A stretch of 64,000 bases of DNA from NCBI GenBank assembly GCA_000708835.1, contig DF236978.1:1-64000 (forward strand), in the 5' to 3' direction. The stretch is from Klebsormidium nitens (taxonomy: Eukaryota > Streptophyta > Klebsormidiophyceae > Klebsormidiales > Klebsormidiaceae). A program made the translations under genes and the position numbers. Shown here in pieces: positions 61,845 through 64,000 of this stretch. The notes below the pieces were generated by a model. That model saw nothing but the letters and a program-made list of their open reading frames with translations, did not search any database and was not told the DNA's origin. Every line of letters begins with the position of its first letter. The stretch's first letter is position 1.

Positions 61845-61980
61845 CTGAAGGCGCAGGAGAGGGCTTGGAACGGCTTCTGACGCCAATATCTAGACTCAGT
61901 GAATGCACTTTCTTGGTGGGCCTTCTTGGGGAAGAGAAGCCTTCGACCAGCTTGCCTAACTAGTTTCTACAAGGAAGCAA
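61845..61980. promoter_or_regulatory. 136-bp bidirectional promoter region of pyruvate kinase and CUL4
   Basis: Only 136 bp separate the two start codons, so both 5' UTRs and core promoters must overlap or start inside it. No TATA box is evident. GTAGGTAG lies just inside the pyruvate kinase first intron (61690-61697). Confidence depends on pyruvate kinase exon 1 being correct. Confidence 0.45.
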
Positions 61981-63924
61981 ATGTCCTCCTTTGGTGGCTC
62001 GAAAGGGTTTGGTATTGGAGCAAAGCCCCCATCAGCCGCGGGGCTGGATGGGGTTGAAGCAGCGGGCACGCAGCATGGCACTATAAAAAGGAGGACAGAT
62101 AGTGACGGCGCAATGGACATGGAAATTGAGCACGGACGATCAGGTTTGGGGCCTGGTGCCCTGGGGAGCTCTCACATGGGGACCTCTGGGAGTGCTGCTA
62201 ACCTGTCGAGGAAGAAAGCCGTTCCTCCTCAACCTGCCAAAAAGCTGGTCATCAAGCCCTTCAAAGGTGGGGTGCAACCAAGCACAGGTCTACATTCTCC
62301 ATCATTCAGGAGAAGAGCTGACGGCTTTGCTTAGTTGAAGGGATCAGTGGTCGTTGCTCCAGCATGCTTATGTCTTGTCTTTCAGTGTAGCTACGTCACA
62401 AGCAAGCTACTGCTTCTGATGTGTCCACTTAAGGATGGGTTAACCTGTCAGCATTTAACGGTGCAAGAAGAATTTCTTTCAGCCATTGATTGGAGAGGCT
62501 GACTGGCGGTTGCATGGTATATTCTTTTCGCAGAGAAACCCAAGCTGCCGGTGGACTTTGAGGAGAAAACATGGTCTAAATTGAAGGAGGCCGTCAAGGC
62601 GGTGCATGAGAAGAGGCGCATCGAGTACAGCCTGGAGGAGCTTTACAGGGTCAGTTAACACATCTTTGCCCCTTTGGGATGTCAATGTTGCAGTTGACTT
62701 CTTTGATGGATTCGAAAGGTGCGCTTATCACTGTTGAATGAAGCTTCTAAATGATTCGCGCTCCTAGGTTACTCTTCTGGATCGCTTAGCCTCATGCAGC
62801 GTCCAAGTCCATTCCGCACTGCAGTTGCATTTGCAAGCTTGCAGTTGCACCTGTAATCATTTCAAGGTTTTGGAGGTTGTGGGACTTTAGTTTTGATGCA
62901 AACTTGCAATTGTCAAGCATGCTGAGTTTTCGTCTACCCCAGCTCTGACTGCAACAGTCTTCAATTTCGAATGCAGATGACTACCTCCTTATATGATTGC
63001 TGTGTTTGCTGACTGTACTGCCTTGGCAATCAATCAACCCCAAAGTTTAACCATGATGTGGAGCGACTGACTGGCACCATCATGCAACTTTCTCGAGCCG
63101 CCTTTCCATCGTCGAGAGCCGTGTTTTTGGGAAGCTTTGTGCCCCATCTTCAGTCTGACATATGCATTACTTCTACGCTGTTCTTCAGGCGGCGGAGAAC
63201 ATGTGTGTGCACAAGATGGCGAGCAAACTGTACGCACGGATCCAACAGGAATGCGAGGCCCACATTGCAGCCAAGCTCCTGAGCCTTGTCGGGCAGACGC
63301 TGGATCCAGTCGTCTTCCTGGGCCATGTTGATGCCACTTGGCAGGACCACTGCGAGCAGATGGTAAGCATTATGACTGAACTTAGTCTCTGTGTTGAGCC
63401 TGGTTCAATAGCAGGTCTGATGAATACTGAGAATAAGTTGGCAAGCAGCTGCCATAGAATCATCAAGTCTTTCCTAGTGATGAGTGTTTCAACCTCATGA
63501 TGCACCAGATCATCCGAGTTGTGGTTGTTTCCAGGTGCTCCTTTCTCGCTGCATTCTGACAAGTGCGCCAACCTCCTCCTTGCAGCTTATGATACGGAGC
63601 ATAGCTTTGTACCTGGACCGTACTTATGTCATTCAGACCACCAACGTACGCTCCCTGTGGTGAGCAGTTCTGAGCCTCGCATGTTCATAAAAGTACCGGA
63701 GATACGGAGCTTTCATTCTTTGACTGAGGTTGCGGTCGGCTGCTATGAGTTCAGTTCGATGTTGCCTGCATCAAGAATGGCGCATTGGTATTTGTACTGA
63801 CGTCCTTTGAGTTTGTTTTGAATAGGGACATGGGCCTCCAGCTGTTCCGGAAACACTTGGCTGCGGTTCCTGAAGTGGAGGGAAAGACAGTGAAGGGCCT
63901 CTTAACATTGATTGAGCGTGAGCG
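61981..63924 (+). CDS. CUL4: Cullin 4, N-terminal part (continues past window)
   Basis: Five exons are visible: 61981-62266, 62534-62649, 63189-63362, 63586-63659, 63826-63924. All phases agree, giving about 249 residues. The disordered N-terminus ends in NLSRKKAVPPQPAKKLVIK, the conserved lead-in of plant CUL4. The first cullin repeat follows: FEEKTWSKLKEAV, CVHKMASKLYARIQQECEAHI, LIRSIALYLDRTYV-like residues and SLWDMGLQLFRKHL. CUL4 is the scaffold of CRL4 ubiquitin ligases; this part binds the adaptor DDB1. The RBX1-binding and neddylation regions lie outside the window. The last visible donor is GTAAGC after 63924. The apparent acceptor at 63989 would give an immediate stop, so the next exon is beyond the edge. 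Confidence 0.96.
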
Positions 63925-64000
63925 GTAAGCATCGACCCTCCCCCCCAGGACACAAAGCTTTCTGTCACTTTTGTGTTTCCTCTGCAGATAATCTGCGTGC

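Noticed and set aside
63989-64000. Apparent CUL4 acceptor (CTCTGCAG) at the window end
   Set aside because: Joining it to the phase-2 donor at 63924 gives an immediate TAA, so the true next exon is outside the window.
1-64000. CRISPR arrays, prokaryotic operons, rRNA genes
   Set aside because: No spaced direct-repeat array, no Shine-Dalgarno-led operons, and no rRNA-like sequence seen on either strand.

Overview
The window is intron-rich nuclear DNA from a photosynthetic eukaryote. Every long reading frame is broken by GT-AG introns. The best matches are plant-type proteins: cullin 4, an OSCA/CSC1 channel, cytosolic-type pyruvate kinase, an arginyl-tRNA synthetase with an organelle presequence, and mitochondrial lipoyl synthase. 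It also carries a microbial (type 1) rhodopsin and a Brp/Blh beta-carotene dioxygenase, which land plants are not known to have. This mixture suggests a streptophyte green alga of the Klebsormidium kind. That attribution is inference; no rRNA or organelle marker is present to confirm it.

Layout: unknown gene (-, 1-369); chloroplast-type patatin lipase (+, 2097-6366); OSCA/CSC1 channel (+, 7874-15981); Blh dioxygenase (-, 17370-20912) head-to-head with a rhodopsin (+, 22508-25284); TIM23 (-, 26689-28855) head-to-head with lipoyl synthase (+, 29474-33342); ArgRS (-, 34388-40571) head-to-head with fibrillarin (+, 41570-45585); unknown gene (-, 46363-47703) head-to-head with an ABCF ATPase (+, 49274-53032, first exon not found); pyruvate kinase (-, 54711-61844) head-to-head with CUL4 (+, 61981 to window edge), start codons only 136 bp apart. 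Gene models were joined by hand from splice sites. For every gene with a complete model the exon lengths sum to whole codons.

The outstanding system is the divergent Blh-rhodopsin pair. Blh cleaves beta-carotene to retinal, and the neighbouring opsin keeps the full proton-pump signature (R86, D89, T93, D100, D214, K218). One locus therefore appears to hold both the apoprotein and the enzyme that makes its chromophore. This is the same logic as bacterial proteorhodopsin-blh operons, but here both genes are spliced, divergently transcribed eukaryotic genes and the enzyme has a plastid-like presequence.

Secondary points of interest are a duplicated, frame-neutral cassette exon in the OSCA channel; other exon-like copies inside introns (OSCA, ArgRS); a GC-AG intron; a GGTAGGTA/GGTACGGTA motif that recurs in or beside the divergent promoters; a MITE-like element; and a degenerate tRNA-like Pol III unit.
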